DNA of 64,000 nucleotides from Hymenobacter sp. DG25B (GCF_000801315.1 NZ_CP010054.1:496001-560000); one strand, 5' to 3'; numbered from the stretch's first letter, positions 1-8,478 are shown. Program-made: numbers and translations. Notes: generated from the sequence alone by a model not told the origin.

Positions 1-462
1 GCTCAGACGAAGCCAGCGGCTAAGCCAGCGGCTAAGCCAGCGGCCAAACCGGCTGCGAAGGCCCCGGTGAAAACGGCGCCAAAGCCTGCTGCCACGGCTG
101 CCAAGCCTGCCCCGGCTAAGCCTGCTCCGGCTGCTGCGGCAGCCCCGGCAGCGGCTCCGGCCAAGCCGGCTCTCATTTCGGATACCGATAATGCTGCGCC
201 GGCCGCAGCCTCTACCGATGCGCTGAAAGTGCGCATCGAGACTAACCCGATTACCAAGCGGCTGGTAGTGCGGACTAACGCCACCGGCCCAACCCGCGTG
301 GAGGTAAATGATGATGCCGGCCGGCCGGTGCTTACCCGTGATATTGTAGCCGGTGATGCAGCCGCGGTGCTGGATGTAAGCCGCCTGCCTGCCGGGAGCT
401 ATATTGTACAGTGCACTTCCGGTGAGCGGCGCGGCATGCGCCGCGTCGTGCTGGGTCAATAA
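1..462 (+). CDS. C-terminal part of a T9SS-sorted, Ala/Pro/Lys-rich protein (5' partial)
   Basis: The reading frame is open from the first base of the window, so the true start lies outside; the GTG at 67 is internal. The visible part begins with a low-complexity linker built from repeated K-P-A-A units, then Ala/Pro-rich sequence to about residue 60. A compact domain of about 80 residues follows and ends in LPAGSYIVQ and a basic tail (RRGMRRVVLGQ). That ending matches type IX secretion C-terminal sorting domains (compare LPAGVYSVHV and LATGMYVVRI in the two large cargo proteins at 28.9-44.6 kb). I infer a secreted or surface-attached protein whose N-terminal functional part is not in view. 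A strong terminator follows at 484. Confidence 0.7.
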   Translation, partial: AQTKPAAKPAAKPAAKPAAKAPVKTAPKPAATAAKPAPAKPAPAAAAAPAAAPAKPALISDTDNAAPAAASTDALKVRIETNPITKRLVVRTNATGPTRVEVNDDAGRPVLTRDIVAGDAAAVLDVSRLPAGSYIVQCTSGERRGMRRVVLGQ

Positions 463-483
463 TTCAACTGCCATTCCATATCT

Positions 484-520
484 AAAAAAGCCCAGCTGAA
501 ATCGTCAGCTGGGCTTTTTT
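484..520. terminator. Bidirectional Rho-independent terminator
   Basis: A 16-bp perfect inverted repeat (484-499 and 505-520) has a 5-nt loop, an A-run on the left and a T-run on the right. It ends the T9SS cargo gene and insulates the FAD oxidoreductase gene that follows. Confidence 0.85.
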
Positions 521-563
521 ATGCTCTGACCAGGCAAACAGGCCCGTTACGTATCTTCGCTTT

Positions 564-1703
564 ATGGCGCAGCGACTTTTCTCCTACTGGGAGCACCAGA
601 CGTTTCTGGACACATATGATGTAGTAGTGGTGGGCGGTGGTATTGTGGGGCTTACGGCCGCCATCTTCACCCGGCGGCTGCGGCCCACTGCCCGCGTGTG
701 CGTGCTGGAGCGCGACCTGCTGCCCAACGGGGCCAGCACCAAAAACGCGGGCTTTGCCTGCTTCGGCAGTATTTCGGAGCTGATAGAACAGGAGAAGAAA
801 AGCGGAACCGCCACCTTACTACAAGTAGTGCAGGCGCGCTGGCAGGGGCTGGGCTTGCTGCGGGAACTTCTCGGCGACGAGGCCTTACGCTACGAAGGAG
901 TCGGCGGCTTTGAGCTGTTCCGGCCAGATGATGCCGCCTTGGCGCGCACCTGCCAGGAACATATAGGCTACTATAACCAATTGCTGGCCCCCATTATTGG
1001 TAGGGCCGATATCTTTCGGGACGCCACGGCTTGCCTCCCGGAATTTGGCTTTGCCGGTGTAGAGGTGGTACTGGAGAATACGGCCGAAGGCTGCCTGGAT
1101 ACCGGCCGCATGATGCACCGGCTGCTGCAGCTAGCCTGGCAGGAAGGGGTAACAGTGCTGCACGGCTGCCCGGTAACGGCGCTGGAAAGCCGGGCCGCTG
1201 ATGTGCGGCTGGAAACGGGGTTAGGACCTATGCTGGCCGGGCAGGTACTGCTGGCTACCAATGCCTTCACCACAACGTTCTTCCCGGATTTGGACGTGCA
1301 GGCTGGCCGCGGGCAGGTGTTGGTTACGGAGCCCATTCCCGGCCTGGCCGTGCGCGGCACTTTCCACTACGATAAGGGCTACTACTACTTCCGGCAGGTA
1401 GGCAACCGGCTGCTGCTGGGCGGTGGCCGCAACCTGGATTTTGCCGCCGAAGCTACCACTGAGCCCGGTCTCACCGAGCTGGTGCAAAACCATCTGGAAC
1501 AACTTCTTACCGATGTTATCCTGCCCGGGCAGCGCCCCCGCATTGATTACCGCTGGAGCGGTGTTATGGCCTTCGGGGCCGACCTGCAGCCCATTATACA
1601 GCCGCTCGCCCCGGGTATTTACGGAGCCCTGCGCTGCAACGGCATGGGCGTAGCCATGGGTGCCGGCAGCGGCCGCCGGGCCGCGGAAATGATGAACGGT
1701 TAG
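564..1703 (+). CDS. FAD-dependent oxidoreductase, D-amino-acid oxidase (DAO) family
   Basis: This 379-residue protein has an N-terminal FAD-binding Rossmann motif, VVVVGGGIVGL, at about residues 20-30, then an acidic-ended strand (VCVLERD) and the family-typical G-A-S-T-K-N-A-G-F segment that contacts the flavin. The C-terminal part has the DAO-like RWSGVMAF stretch and a closing G-M-G-V-A-M-G-A-G segment that completes the FAD site. The family oxidises amines or amino acids (glycine oxidase, D-amino-acid dehydrogenase, related enzymes); the substrate cannot be read from the sequence. ATG at 564 is chosen because the family's N-terminus begins just before the Rossmann strand. A TATCTTCG box, one mismatch from TAnnTTTG, lies directly upstream. 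The gene stands alone and is followed by a long palindromic repeat. Confidence 0.85.
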   Translation: MAQRLFSYWEHQTFLDTYDVVVVGGGIVGLTAAIFTRRLRPTARVCVLERDLLPNGASTKNAGFACFGSISELIEQEKKSGTATLLQVVQARWQGLGLLRELLGDEALRYEGVGGFELFRPDDAALARTCQEHIGYYNQLLAPIIGRADIFRDATACLPEFGFAGVEVVLENTAEGCLDTGRMMHRLLQLAWQEGVTVLHGCPVTALESRAADVRLETGLGPMLAGQVLLATNAFTTTFFPDLDVQAGRGQVLVTEPIPGLAVRGTFHYDKGYYYFRQVGNRLLLGGGRNLDFAAEATTEPGLTELVQNHLEQLLTDVILPGQRPRIDYRWSGVMAFGADLQPIIQPLAPGIYGALRCNGMGVAMGAGSGRRAAEMMNG

Positions 1704-1711
1704 CAACTGAA

Positions 1712-1818
1712 CAGTAGCGCGAAGCTCCGGCTTCGCGGACGAGCAGCGCGAGTAGCAGGCGTCTGCATACGTCAGAACTCGCGTTGCTCGTGCGCGAAGC
1801 CGGAGCTTCGCGCTACTG
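1712..1818. repeat. Long palindromic intergenic repeat (GCGCGAAGC family)
   Basis: The outer arms 1712-1737 and 1793-1818 are a perfect 26-bp inverted repeat. The inner arms 1739-1753 and 1777-1791 pair with a single mismatch, giving a near-continuous cruciform of about 107 bp. It sits between the convergent FAD oxidoreductase and ABC exporter genes and may end transcription from both sides. A diverged relative lies at 50101-50194, also beside convergent or neighbouring gene ends. Confidence 0.85.
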
Positions 1819-1821
1819 CCT

Positions 1822-3561
1822 TTACGCCTCTTCGCTCTGCAGCTGGCGCTCATACAGCGCCCGGTAGAGGCCATTTTCCTCTTGCATGAGCACCTCGTGG
1901 GTGCCGTGCTGCACTATCTGGCCATCATCGAGTACTAAAATTTCATCGGCCAGCTTTACCGAAGATACCCGGTGGGAAATGATGAGGCTGGTGCGGTTGG
2001 CCATGATGCGCTGCAGGCTGGCCAGAATGGCGTTTTCGGTGTTGGTATCTACGGCAGAAAGCGAATCATCCAGAATCAGGATGCCGGGCTCTTTTACCAG
2101 GGCACGGGCAATGCTCACGCGCTGCTTCTGGCCGCCGGAAAGCGTGATGCCCCGCTCGCCCACTTTGGTATCGAAGCCTTCGGGAAAGCGCATGATGTTG
2201 TCGTACACGTTGGCATCCCGGGCGGCCTGCAGCATGCGTTCTTCCGTAGGCTGATCGAGGCCGAAGTTGATGTTGTTGCGGATGGTATCGGAGAACAGGA
2301 ACACGTCCTGCGGCACGTAGCCGATTTGCTCCCGCAGCGAGGTCAGAGCATAGTCGCGCACGTCCACGCCATCTACCTGAATGCTGCCGCCGGAAACGTC
2401 GTAGAGTCGGCAGAGCAGGGCGGCCACGGTGCTTTTGCCCGAGCCGGTGTTGCCGATGACGGCCAGCGTCTGCCCCGGCCGGATGCGGAAGGACACGTCG
2501 CGCAGGGCCTGAATACCCGTATCAGGGTAGGTGAAGGAGACGTGGTCGAAGACAATGTCGCCCTGAATTTCCTTTTCCACGTTCTGGCGTGAAACGATAT
2601 TCGTTTTCTGATGCAGAAACTCGTTGATGCGGGCCTGGGAAGCTTCGGCGCGCTGCACCAGGGAAGAAGTCCAGCCCAGGGCCGTCACGGGCCAGGTGAG
2701 CAGGTTTACATAAATCAGGAACTCCGCAATGCTGCCGGTGGTAATGGTGCCGCGAATAACCTCCTGGCCACCCACCCACACGGTGATGATGGTGCTGAGG
2801 CCTACCAGGAACAAAATCAGTGGGAAAAACAGAGAGTTCACAAAGTTCAGACTCAGCGACTTCTGCTTGTACTCATCCGAAGCCAGCGCAAACTGCCGGT
2901 GCGAGTCTTCTTCCCGCACGAACGATTTCAGCACCCGGATGCCGGAAAAGGCTTCCTGCACGAACGTGGTCATGCTGGCCAGGGAACGTTGAATCTCGTC
3001 GGACTTCCGCTCAATGAGGTTGTTCACGTAGAAAATGCTGATGCTCAGCACGGGCAGCGGCAGCAGAGTATACAGCGTGAGCTTCACGTTCACCATCAGC
3101 ATCAGCGGCACAATCAGCAGAAACAGGATTACCAGCTGCAGAAAGTACATGATGGCCGGCCCGACGTACATGCGCACCCGGCCCACGTCCTCCGAAATGC
3201 GTGACATCAAATCCCCGGTGCTGTGGCGGCGGTAGAAGGAGAGGGGCAGGGACTGATAGTGCTGGTAGATTTCGTTTTTCTGGTCGTTTTCGATGAGCCG
3301 GCTCATCACGATGAGCGTCTGGCGCATGAAAAACAAAAAGATGCCCCGCAGCAGCGCCATGGTCACAATCAATACCCCATACAGCAGCACGTTGCGGCCA
3401 AACAGGGCATATACGCCGCTCTGGGCCTGAGTGCCGGCGAAGAGGTGGTAGAGGTCAATTCCTTCGCCTACCAGGTCAAAGGAATAGCGCACAATCTGGG
3501 CCGGAAAAATAGCCAGCAGCGTGCTGAGGGCCACAAATAGCACCCCCCCAGGAAGTGCCAT
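1822..3561 (-). CDS. ABC exporter, fused permease and ATPase (5' end probably frameshifted)
   Basis: This is a half-transporter with an ABC_membrane domain (about residues 5-310, roughly six membrane segments) and a nucleotide-binding domain. The ATPase has Walker A GNTGSGKST at 370-378, signature LSGGQKQR, Walker B ILILDDSLSAVD and the H-loop ISHRVS, so all catalytic motifs are present. It should act as a homodimer or heterodimer exporting lipids, drugs or peptides across the inner membrane; the substrate is unknown. The ATG at 3561 gives 579 residues, but it starts inside the first membrane segment. A better N-terminus is read in another frame from GTG at 3605 (VRALASTNKYLFRYKWHF), joined across a run of seven C on the plus strand (3543-3549). 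One extra base there gives a 594-residue protein. The gene is divergent from the dehydrogenase at 3811. Confidence 0.9.
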   Translation of the reverse strand: MALPGGVLFVALSTLLAIFPAQIVRYSFDLVGEGIDLYHLFAGTQAQSGVYALFGRNVLLYGVLIVTMALLRGIFLFFMRQTLIVMSRLIENDQKNEIYQHYQSLPLSFYRRHSTGDLMSRISEDVGRVRMYVGPAIMYFLQLVILFLLIVPLMLMVNVKLTLYTLLPLPVLSISIFYVNNLIERKSDEIQRSLASMTTFVQEAFSGIRVLKSFVREEDSHRQFALASDEYKQKSLSLNFVNSLFFPLILFLVGLSTIITVWVGGQEVIRGTITTGSIAEFLIYVNLLTWPVTALGWTSSLVQRAEASQARINEFLHQKTNIVSRQNVEKEIQGDIVFDHVSFTYPDTGIQALRDVSFRIRPGQTLAVIGNTGSGKSTVAALLCRLYDVSGGSIQVDGVDVRDYALTSLREQIGYVPQDVFLFSDTIRNNINFGLDQPTEERMLQAARDANVYDNIMRFPEGFDTKVGERGITLSGGQKQRVSIARALVKEPGILILDDSLSAVDTNTENAILASLQRIMANRTSLIISHRVSSVKLADEILVLDDGQIVQHGTHEVLMQEENGLYRALYERQLQSEEA

Positions 3562-3690
3562 TTATAGCGGAAGAGGTATTTATTGGTAGAAGCGAGGGCG
3601 CGCACGGAAAGCAGGTTAGGATATACAGACAACCACCGACACCATAAGCGGGTACATAGCGGGTAGGGTGCCGGAGTCAGAAAAACAGGT

Positions 3691-3698
3691 TACTTTTG
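3691..3698 (+). promoter_or_regulatory. Candidate Bacteroidota -7 promoter box
   Basis: TACTTTTG matches the TAnnTTTG -7 element exactly, about 110 bases before the dehydrogenase start. No TTG at the usual -33 spacing is visible, so the match alone is weak evidence. Confidence 0.4.
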
Positions 3699-3810
3699 CA
3701 CCCGAATTGCGGGGGCGGTATTGTCGTGTTGACAAAGATACAACAAGCCGGCCCTTGCGGTTTCCCACCCAAATTTTCCCCACCCACCCATTTTCAAACA
3801 TTCCACCCGC

Positions 3811-4902
3811 ATGGTTGAAATTCAAACCCTGGCTTCTACGTCCATCTTTGGTCAGATTGCCGAGCACGAGCACGAACAAGTGGTGTTCTGCCACGACAAG
3901 GACACCGGTCTGCGCGCCATTATTGGCATTCACAACACCGTGCTGGGCCCGGCCCTGGGCGGCACCCGCATGTGGCACTACGCCTCCGATGCCGAAGCTC
4001 TGAACGACGTGCTGCGCCTTTCGCGCGGCATGACCTACAAAGCAGCCATTTCCGGCCTGAACCTGGGTGGCGGCAAAGCCGTGATTATCGGCGACGCCAA
4101 AACGCTGAAAAACGAAGCCCTGCTGCGCAAATTCGGCCGCTTCGTGCAAAACCTCAACGGCAAGTACATCACCGCCGAAGATGTAAACATGACCACCAAG
4201 GACATGGAGTACATCCGGATGGAAACCAAACACGTGGCCGGCCTGCCCGAAAGCATGGGCGGTAGTGGCGACCCGTCGCCGGTAACGGCGTATGGCACCT
4301 ACATGGGCATGAAGGCCGCTGCGAAAAAGGCTTTCGGCTCTGACTCTTTGGCCGGCAAGCGCATTGCGGTGCAGGGCGTGGGCCACGTGGGTACCTACCT
4401 GCTGGAGCATCTCTCCAAGGAAGGCGCCAAGCTCATCCTGACCGACTATTACGAAGACCGCGCTATTGAAGCCGCTGCCAAATTCAAGGCGGTAGCCGTG
4501 GGCCTGGAGGAAATCTACGATCAGAACGTGGACATCTACTCGCCGTGCGCGCTGGGGGCTACCATCAACGATGATACCCTGGACCGTCTGAAGTGCAAAG
4601 TCATTGCCGGCTGCGCCAACAACCAGCTGCAGGACGAGAATGTGCACGGCCCGGCGCTGGTAGAGCGCGGCATCATCTACGCCCCCGACTTCCTGATCAA
4701 CGCCGGTGGCCTGATCAATGTGTACTCCGAGGTGATTGGCGGCAGCCGTCAGTCGGCCCTCACGCAGACCGAGAAAATTTACGATTACACCACGCAGGTG
4801 CTTGAAAAAGCCGAGCAGGAACATTCGCACCCCCAAGCTGCCGCTATCCGGCAGGCGGAGGAGCGCATTGCTGCCATCGGTAAGGTTAAATCCACTTACT
4901 AA
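3811..4902 (+). CDS. Leucine dehydrogenase-like amino-acid dehydrogenase
   Basis: This 363-residue enzyme of the Glu/Leu/Phe/Val dehydrogenase family should oxidatively deaminate a branched-chain or related amino acid to its 2-oxo acid using NAD+. The N-terminal dimerisation/catalytic domain carries GPALGGTRM (about 47-54) and the two family lysines, K77 in RGMTYK and K89 in the glycine-rich NLGGGKAVI. The C-terminal domain is a Rossmann fold with GVGHVG at about 185-190. The length and the GGGK form fit leucine dehydrogenases better than hexameric glutamate dehydrogenases. A second, longer family member lies at 50200-51426. The gene is divergent from the ABC exporter and followed by a palindromic repeat before nusB. 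Confidence 0.88.
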   Translation: MVEIQTLASTSIFGQIAEHEHEQVVFCHDKDTGLRAIIGIHNTVLGPALGGTRMWHYASDAEALNDVLRLSRGMTYKAAISGLNLGGGKAVIIGDAKTLKNEALLRKFGRFVQNLNGKYITAEDVNMTTKDMEYIRMETKHVAGLPESMGGSGDPSPVTAYGTYMGMKAAAKKAFGSDSLAGKRIAVQGVGHVGTYLLEHLSKEGAKLILTDYYEDRAIEAAAKFKAVAVGLEEIYDQNVDIYSPCALGATINDDTLDRLKCKVIAGCANNQLQDENVHGPALVERGIIYAPDFLINAGGLINVYSEVIGGSRQSALTQTEKIYDYTTQVLEKAEQEHSHPQAAAIRQAEERIAAIGKVKSTY

Positions 4903-4904
4903 TT

Positions 4905-4989
4905 GAGTTGCCGGTTGCCGGTTGTCAGTTGCCAGGTTGTTGAACGACTATCTGAAAACTGGCAACCGGCAACTGACAACTGACAACTC
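4905..4989. repeat. Intergenic inverted repeat built from GTTGCCGGTTGCC units
   Basis: The arms 4905-4938 and 4957-4989 form an imperfect inverted repeat of about 33 bp made of short GTTGCC/GTTGTC units. Related unpaired units occur at 54889-54920, so this is a dispersed family. It fills the gap between the dehydrogenase and nusB. Confidence 0.75.
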
Positions 4990-4994
4990 ACATC

Positions 4995-6179
4995 ATGCTC
5001 AACCGTCGCACGCTCCGCATTAAAGTCATGCAGGCCCTGTATGCCTATCAGCAGGCCATTGGGTCCGATGCCTCCCTGGCCCTTGACCGCATTGCGGATG
5101 CCTTTGCGCCTGACCTGAACTCGCCGGAGCCCCAGGACCGCAAGGTGCTGAAAGGCCAGCAGAAGATGGCGGAGGTTATCTTCAAGGAATGGCTGAAAAC
5201 CGGCGAAGAGCCGGAGCCCCTGGACGACAAAGAGGTAAACGACGCCGTGCAGGATGCCATTAAGTACTATAAGAAGGCCAAGGCCAAGGATGGTACTTTC
5301 TTTGGCGGCCAGATGGTGCACGCGGCTGAGAGCATTCATGACCAGTACATTCACCTGCTGAACCTGCCTACGGCGCTGCTGCAGGTGTTTGAGGAGGAGA
5401 AAAACCGCGAGTCGCGGCGCTACACCGCGCCCAAGGAGCAGCGCCTGGACACCACGCGCCTGGAGGAAAACCAGGTGCTGCAGAAGCTGGCCGAGAATAA
5501 GCAGTTGCAGGACCTTACCATTCGGCGCACCCTGCACTGGGGTGGCGAGGATGAGATGGAAGCCCTGCGTATGGCCTGGCGCAACGAAATCCGCAACGAT
5601 GCCGAACTGCAGAGCTACCTGGCCGCCCCGGCCGGCTCCTACGCCGAGGATCAGGAAATTGTGAAGCACCTCTACAAGGAATACGTGTTTAAAGGCGAGG
5701 CCCTGCCGGCCTGGCTGGAAGAAGACGACCTGAACTGGGAGGAAAACCGCTCCGTGGTGAAAAACCTGGTGATGAAGACGCTGAAAATGCTCGACGAGCA
5801 GGCGGACGAAAACCTGGAGCTTATGTCGCTGTCGGCTAACTGGCAGGAGGATAAGGAGTTTGCTGAGGCGCTCTACAAGCAGACCATGGAGGCCGATGAG
5901 CAGTACGAAAAGCTCATTGCCGACTCCGTGCAGAACTGGGACGTGGAGCGCGTAGCCCTCACCGACAAGATTATTCTGAAAATGGCCTTGTGTGAGATGC
6001 ACTCTTTCCGGGCTATTCCGGTGAAAGTGACCATTAACGAGTACATTGAAATCAGCAAAAACTACAGTACGCCCAAGAGCAAGCAGTTTGTGAACGGTAT
6101 TCTGGATAAATTGGCGCAGGACCTGACGGCCAGCGGCGCTATCCGCAAGTCGGGGCGCGGGTTGCTGGATAACCAGTAG
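4995..6179 (+). CDS. nusB: Transcription antitermination factor NusB, long Bacteroidota form
   Basis: NusB binds boxA RNA with NusE (S10) and supports processive rRNA transcription. The 394-residue product opens with MLNRRTLRIKVMQALYAY, the start typical of NusB. The conserved C-terminal NusB domain lies at about 290-380, with VERVALTDKIILKMALCE and VTINEYIEISKNYSTPKSKQFVNGILD. The stretch between is a long charged, helical insertion, which makes the protein more than twice the length of the roughly 140-residue E. coli form; extended versions are usual in this phylum. ATG 4995 follows the inverted repeat directly. The YtxH gene follows 91 bases downstream. Confidence 0.92.
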   Translation: MLNRRTLRIKVMQALYAYQQAIGSDASLALDRIADAFAPDLNSPEPQDRKVLKGQQKMAEVIFKEWLKTGEEPEPLDDKEVNDAVQDAIKYYKKAKAKDGTFFGGQMVHAAESIHDQYIHLLNLPTALLQVFEEEKNRESRRYTAPKEQRLDTTRLEENQVLQKLAENKQLQDLTIRRTLHWGGEDEMEALRMAWRNEIRNDAELQSYLAAPAGSYAEDQEIVKHLYKEYVFKGEALPAWLEEDDLNWEENRSVVKNLVMKTLKMLDEQADENLELMSLSANWQEDKEFAEALYKQTMEADEQYEKLIADSVQNWDVERVALTDKIILKMALCEMHSFRAIPVKVTINEYIEISKNYSTPKSKQFVNGILDKLAQDLTASGAIRKSGRGLLDNQ

Positions 6180-6270
6180 CCGGCGGCAACCTCCGGCGGG
6201 CCGCAACCGTTGAGTCTAACACCTATTCATCTGTTTCTCCCTCTTCCCACCACGCCACGTTTTCCGCATT

Positions 6271-6585
6271 ATGGGTAGCAAAACCACTACCGGCATCTTG
6301 TGCTTTGCAGGCGGCGCCCTCACCGGGGCCGTGCTCGGCATTTTATACGCCCCCGAAAAAGGCCGCGAAACCCGCAGCTGGCTCAGCTATAAGCTCGAAA
6401 AATACCGCGAGACTCTGGCTGATCTCACCGAAAGCCTCGTCACCAGCCGCAGCGAGAATGCGCCCTCCACGGCCAAATCAGAAGGGCAGCGCGTGATTCG
6501 CGACGCCAAGGATAAAGCCGAGCAGCTGCTGGGTGATGTTGACCAGCTCATCAACCAGATTAACTCGCGCCGCTCCACGCTGTAA
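6271..6585 (+). CDS. YtxH domain-containing protein
   Basis: The product is a small protein of 104 residues. A single hydrophobic segment (about 8-26, GILCFAGGALTGAVLGILYA) is followed by the family motif YAPEKGRETR, then an amphipathic, charged helical tail. YtxH proteins are small membrane-anchored proteins of poorly defined, often stress-linked function. The sequence gives no catalytic motif. It probably shares a transcript with nusB. Confidence 0.8.
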   Translation: MGSKTTTGILCFAGGALTGAVLGILYAPEKGRETRSWLSYKLEKYRETLADLTESLVTSRSENAPSTAKSEGQRVIRDAKDKAEQLLGDVDQLINQINSRRSTL

Positions 6586-6594
6586 TTTTAACGG

Positions 6595-6670
6595 AATGTG
6601 AAAAATGTGAAGAACGTGCTGCTATGTAGGTGTAAAGCCGACAGTAGCCACGATTCACATTTTTCACATT
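6595..6670. repeat. 16-bp perfect inverted repeat around a 44-nt spacer
   Basis: Arms 6595-6610 and 6655-6670 are exact reverse complements (AATGTGAAAAATGTGA type). The loop is too long and the stem too AT-rich for a classical terminator. It sits between the YtxH gene and the isocitrate dehydrogenase gene and ends 26 bases before the latter's start, so it could also be a regulatory site. Confidence 0.7.
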
Positions 6671-6695
6671 TTATCTTTTCGCATATTCATTCGTC

Positions 6696-7697
6696 ATGCA
6701 TACCATCACCCTCATTCCCGGCGACGGCATCGGCCCGGAAATCACCAAAGCGGTTATTGACATTTTTGCCGCCGCGCAGGTGCCCGTGCAATGGGAAGAG
6801 CAGAACGCCGGTCAGACCACGTTCGACCAGTCGGGCGAGCTGATTCCGCAGGCGCTGCTGGACTCTTTGGAGCGCAACCGCGTAGCGCTGAAAGGCCCCA
6901 TCACCACGCCCGTAGGCAAAGGCTTCCGCAGCATCAACATCACGCTGCGCCAGAAGTACGACCTGTACCAGAACGTGCGCCCGGCCCAGACCACGGAAGG
7001 CATCACCTCCCGCTACTCCGGCGTAGACCTGGTGCTGTTCCGCGAGAATACCGAGGGCCTGTATTCTGGTCTGGAAGTGTACGACGAGCGACTGGGTATT
7101 TCCGACTCGTTTAACCGCATTACGGTAAACGGCTCGCGCAAAATCTGCCGCGCCGCTTTTGCCTATGCCGCCAAGCATGGCCGCAAAAAGGTAACGCTGG
7201 CCCACAAAGCCAACATCCTGAAAATGGCCGGCACGCTTATGCTGAATGCCTGCAAGGAAGCCGCCACTGAGTTTCCGCAGATTGTTTTCGAAGACAAGAT
7301 CATCGACAACATGTGCATGCAGCTGGTGAACAAGCCCGAGCAGTTTGACGTGGTGGTGACCACCAACCTGTTCGGCGACATCCTTTCTGACCTCTGCGCC
7401 GGCCTGGTAGGCGGCCTGGGCGTGGTAGCCGGCGCCAACATCGGCGACGACATGGCCATTTTTGAAGCCGTACACGGCTCGGCGCCGGATATTGCCGGCC
7501 AGGGCAAAGCCAACCCCACCGCCCTGCTACGCTCCGCGCTGATGATGCTCCACCACCTGGGCGAGCACCAGCACGCCGACCGGATTCAGAAGGCCCTGGA
7601 AGCTACCCTGAAAACCAAGGAAAAGTGCACCGGCGACCTGGGCGGCCAGGCATCTACCACCGAGTTTGCGCAGGCCATTATCGAGAACCTGGCGTAG
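6696..7697 (+). CDS. Isocitrate/isopropylmalate dehydrogenase family, probably NAD+-dependent isocitrate dehydrogenase
   Basis: The 333-residue product belongs to the beta-decarboxylating dehydrogenase family. It shows the N-terminal ITLIPGDGIGPEI, the substrate-binding RENTEGLYSG (about 113-122) and the metal/NAD motif NLFGDILSD (about 226-234), followed by GSAPDIAGQGKANPTA near 265-280. Its length is that of Idh3-type NAD-isocitrate dehydrogenases and isopropylmalate or homoisocitrate dehydrogenases. The RENTEGLYSG form and the lack of leu genes nearby favour isocitrate as substrate, giving 2-oxoglutarate and CO2 in the TCA cycle. Isopropylmalate dehydrogenase is less likely. Confidence 0.85.
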   Translation: MHTITLIPGDGIGPEITKAVIDIFAAAQVPVQWEEQNAGQTTFDQSGELIPQALLDSLERNRVALKGPITTPVGKGFRSINITLRQKYDLYQNVRPAQTTEGITSRYSGVDLVLFRENTEGLYSGLEVYDERLGISDSFNRITVNGSRKICRAAFAYAAKHGRKKVTLAHKANILKMAGTLMLNACKEAATEFPQIVFEDKIIDNMCMQLVNKPEQFDVVVTTNLFGDILSDLCAGLVGGLGVVAGANIGDDMAIFEAVHGSAPDIAGQGKANPTALLRSALMMLHHLGEHQHADRIQKALEATLKTKEKCTGDLGGQASTTEFAQAIIENLA

Positions 7698-7858
7698 CCG
7701 GTTACGGCTTGATTCTCAAAGCCCTTTCGCGGTTTCTGTCATTGCTGATGGGAATTGGCGGGAGGGCTTTCGGGTTTATACCCGGCATAGCTTACTTTAG
7801 TACTTTCAAACGTTGTTTTAACTGAAAACTGCCTGCGGGCAGCCAATGTTCTCTTTCT

Positions 7859-8380
7859 ATGAAACGCACATTCCTTTCCGCCTTCCTGCTTTCCGGCGTA
7901 TTACTGATGGGCTCCTGCAACCAGGATAAACCCGCCGAAGTAGGTGTTGAGGGCATGAATGCCGCCGCTAACGAAGCCGCCGCCAACCCCACCGTAGATA
8001 ACCCCAACGTAGCCAGCGACACGGAAGCGCCTAACCCCAACGCGCCGGTGATGACCTTCGCTGAAAACGAGTTTGACTTTGGTGACATCAAGCCCGGTGC
8101 CATTGTAAAGCACACTTTCACCTTCACCAACACGGGCAAAAGCCCGCTGTTGATTGAAAATGCCATTGCTTCCTGCGGGTGCACCACGCCCAACTGGACC
8201 AAAGACCCCATTGCCCCCGGCGCAAAAGGCACTATTGATGTGCAGTTCAACAGCCAGGGCAAGTCGGGTATCCAGAACAAGGAAATATCCATTCAGGGCA
8301 ATACCCAGCCCAGCATCACCAAAATTTCCATCCGCACCAATATTCTCCCGGATGGTGCCAACGGCCCGGTTCGGAAATAA
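7859..8380 (+). CDS. DUF1573 lipoprotein
   Basis: This 173-residue protein has a lipoprotein signal peptide with lipobox LMGSC (lipidated Cys20). After an Ala/Asn/Pro-rich linker (about 25-65) comes a DUF1573 immunoglobulin-like domain, with FDFGDIKPGAIVKHTFTFTN and the conserved ASCGCTTPNW segment holding a Cys-Gly-Cys pair. DUF1573 proteins are abundant in Bacteroidota envelopes and are predicted ASH/MSP-like beta-sandwiches; their role is not settled. It heads the conserved run DUF1573 - yajC - YbbR - coaE. A TACTTTAG sequence upstream, one mismatch from TAnnTTTG, may be its promoter. Confidence 0.88.
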   Translation: MKRTFLSAFLLSGVLLMGSCNQDKPAEVGVEGMNAAANEAAANPTVDNPNVASDTEAPNPNAPVMTFAENEFDFGDIKPGAIVKHTFTFTNTGKSPLLIENAIASCGCTTPNWTKDPIAPGAKGTIDVQFNSQGKSGIQNKEISIQGNTQPSITKISIRTNILPDGANGPVRK

Positions 8381-8404
8381 TCTGTAACTCGAAACCAGAA
8401 GGCG

Positions 8405-8458
8405 AGAGGGTGCGGTATGCTACCATAGTAGCCGGCGGCGCCCTCTTTCTTTGATTTT
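8405..8458 (+). terminator. Probable terminator between DUF1573 gene and yajC
   Basis: Stem AGAGGGTGC (8405-8413) pairs with GCGCCCTCT (8438-8446), with one G-U pair, and is followed by a T-rich stretch. The 24-nt loop makes it weaker than the other terminators in the window. Confidence 0.5.
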
Positions 8459-8478
8459 CTCATTCTGTTCGCCCATCC

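Noticed and set aside
3616..4836. 406-residue open frame on the minus strand
   Set aside because: It lies opposite the leucine-dehydrogenase-like gene; its sequence is His/Val/Gly-rich as expected from the antisense of a GC-rich gene, with no domain.
4899..6206. 435-residue open frame on the minus strand
   Set aside because: It is antisense to nusB, whose motifs are unambiguous; the composition is that of a shadow frame.
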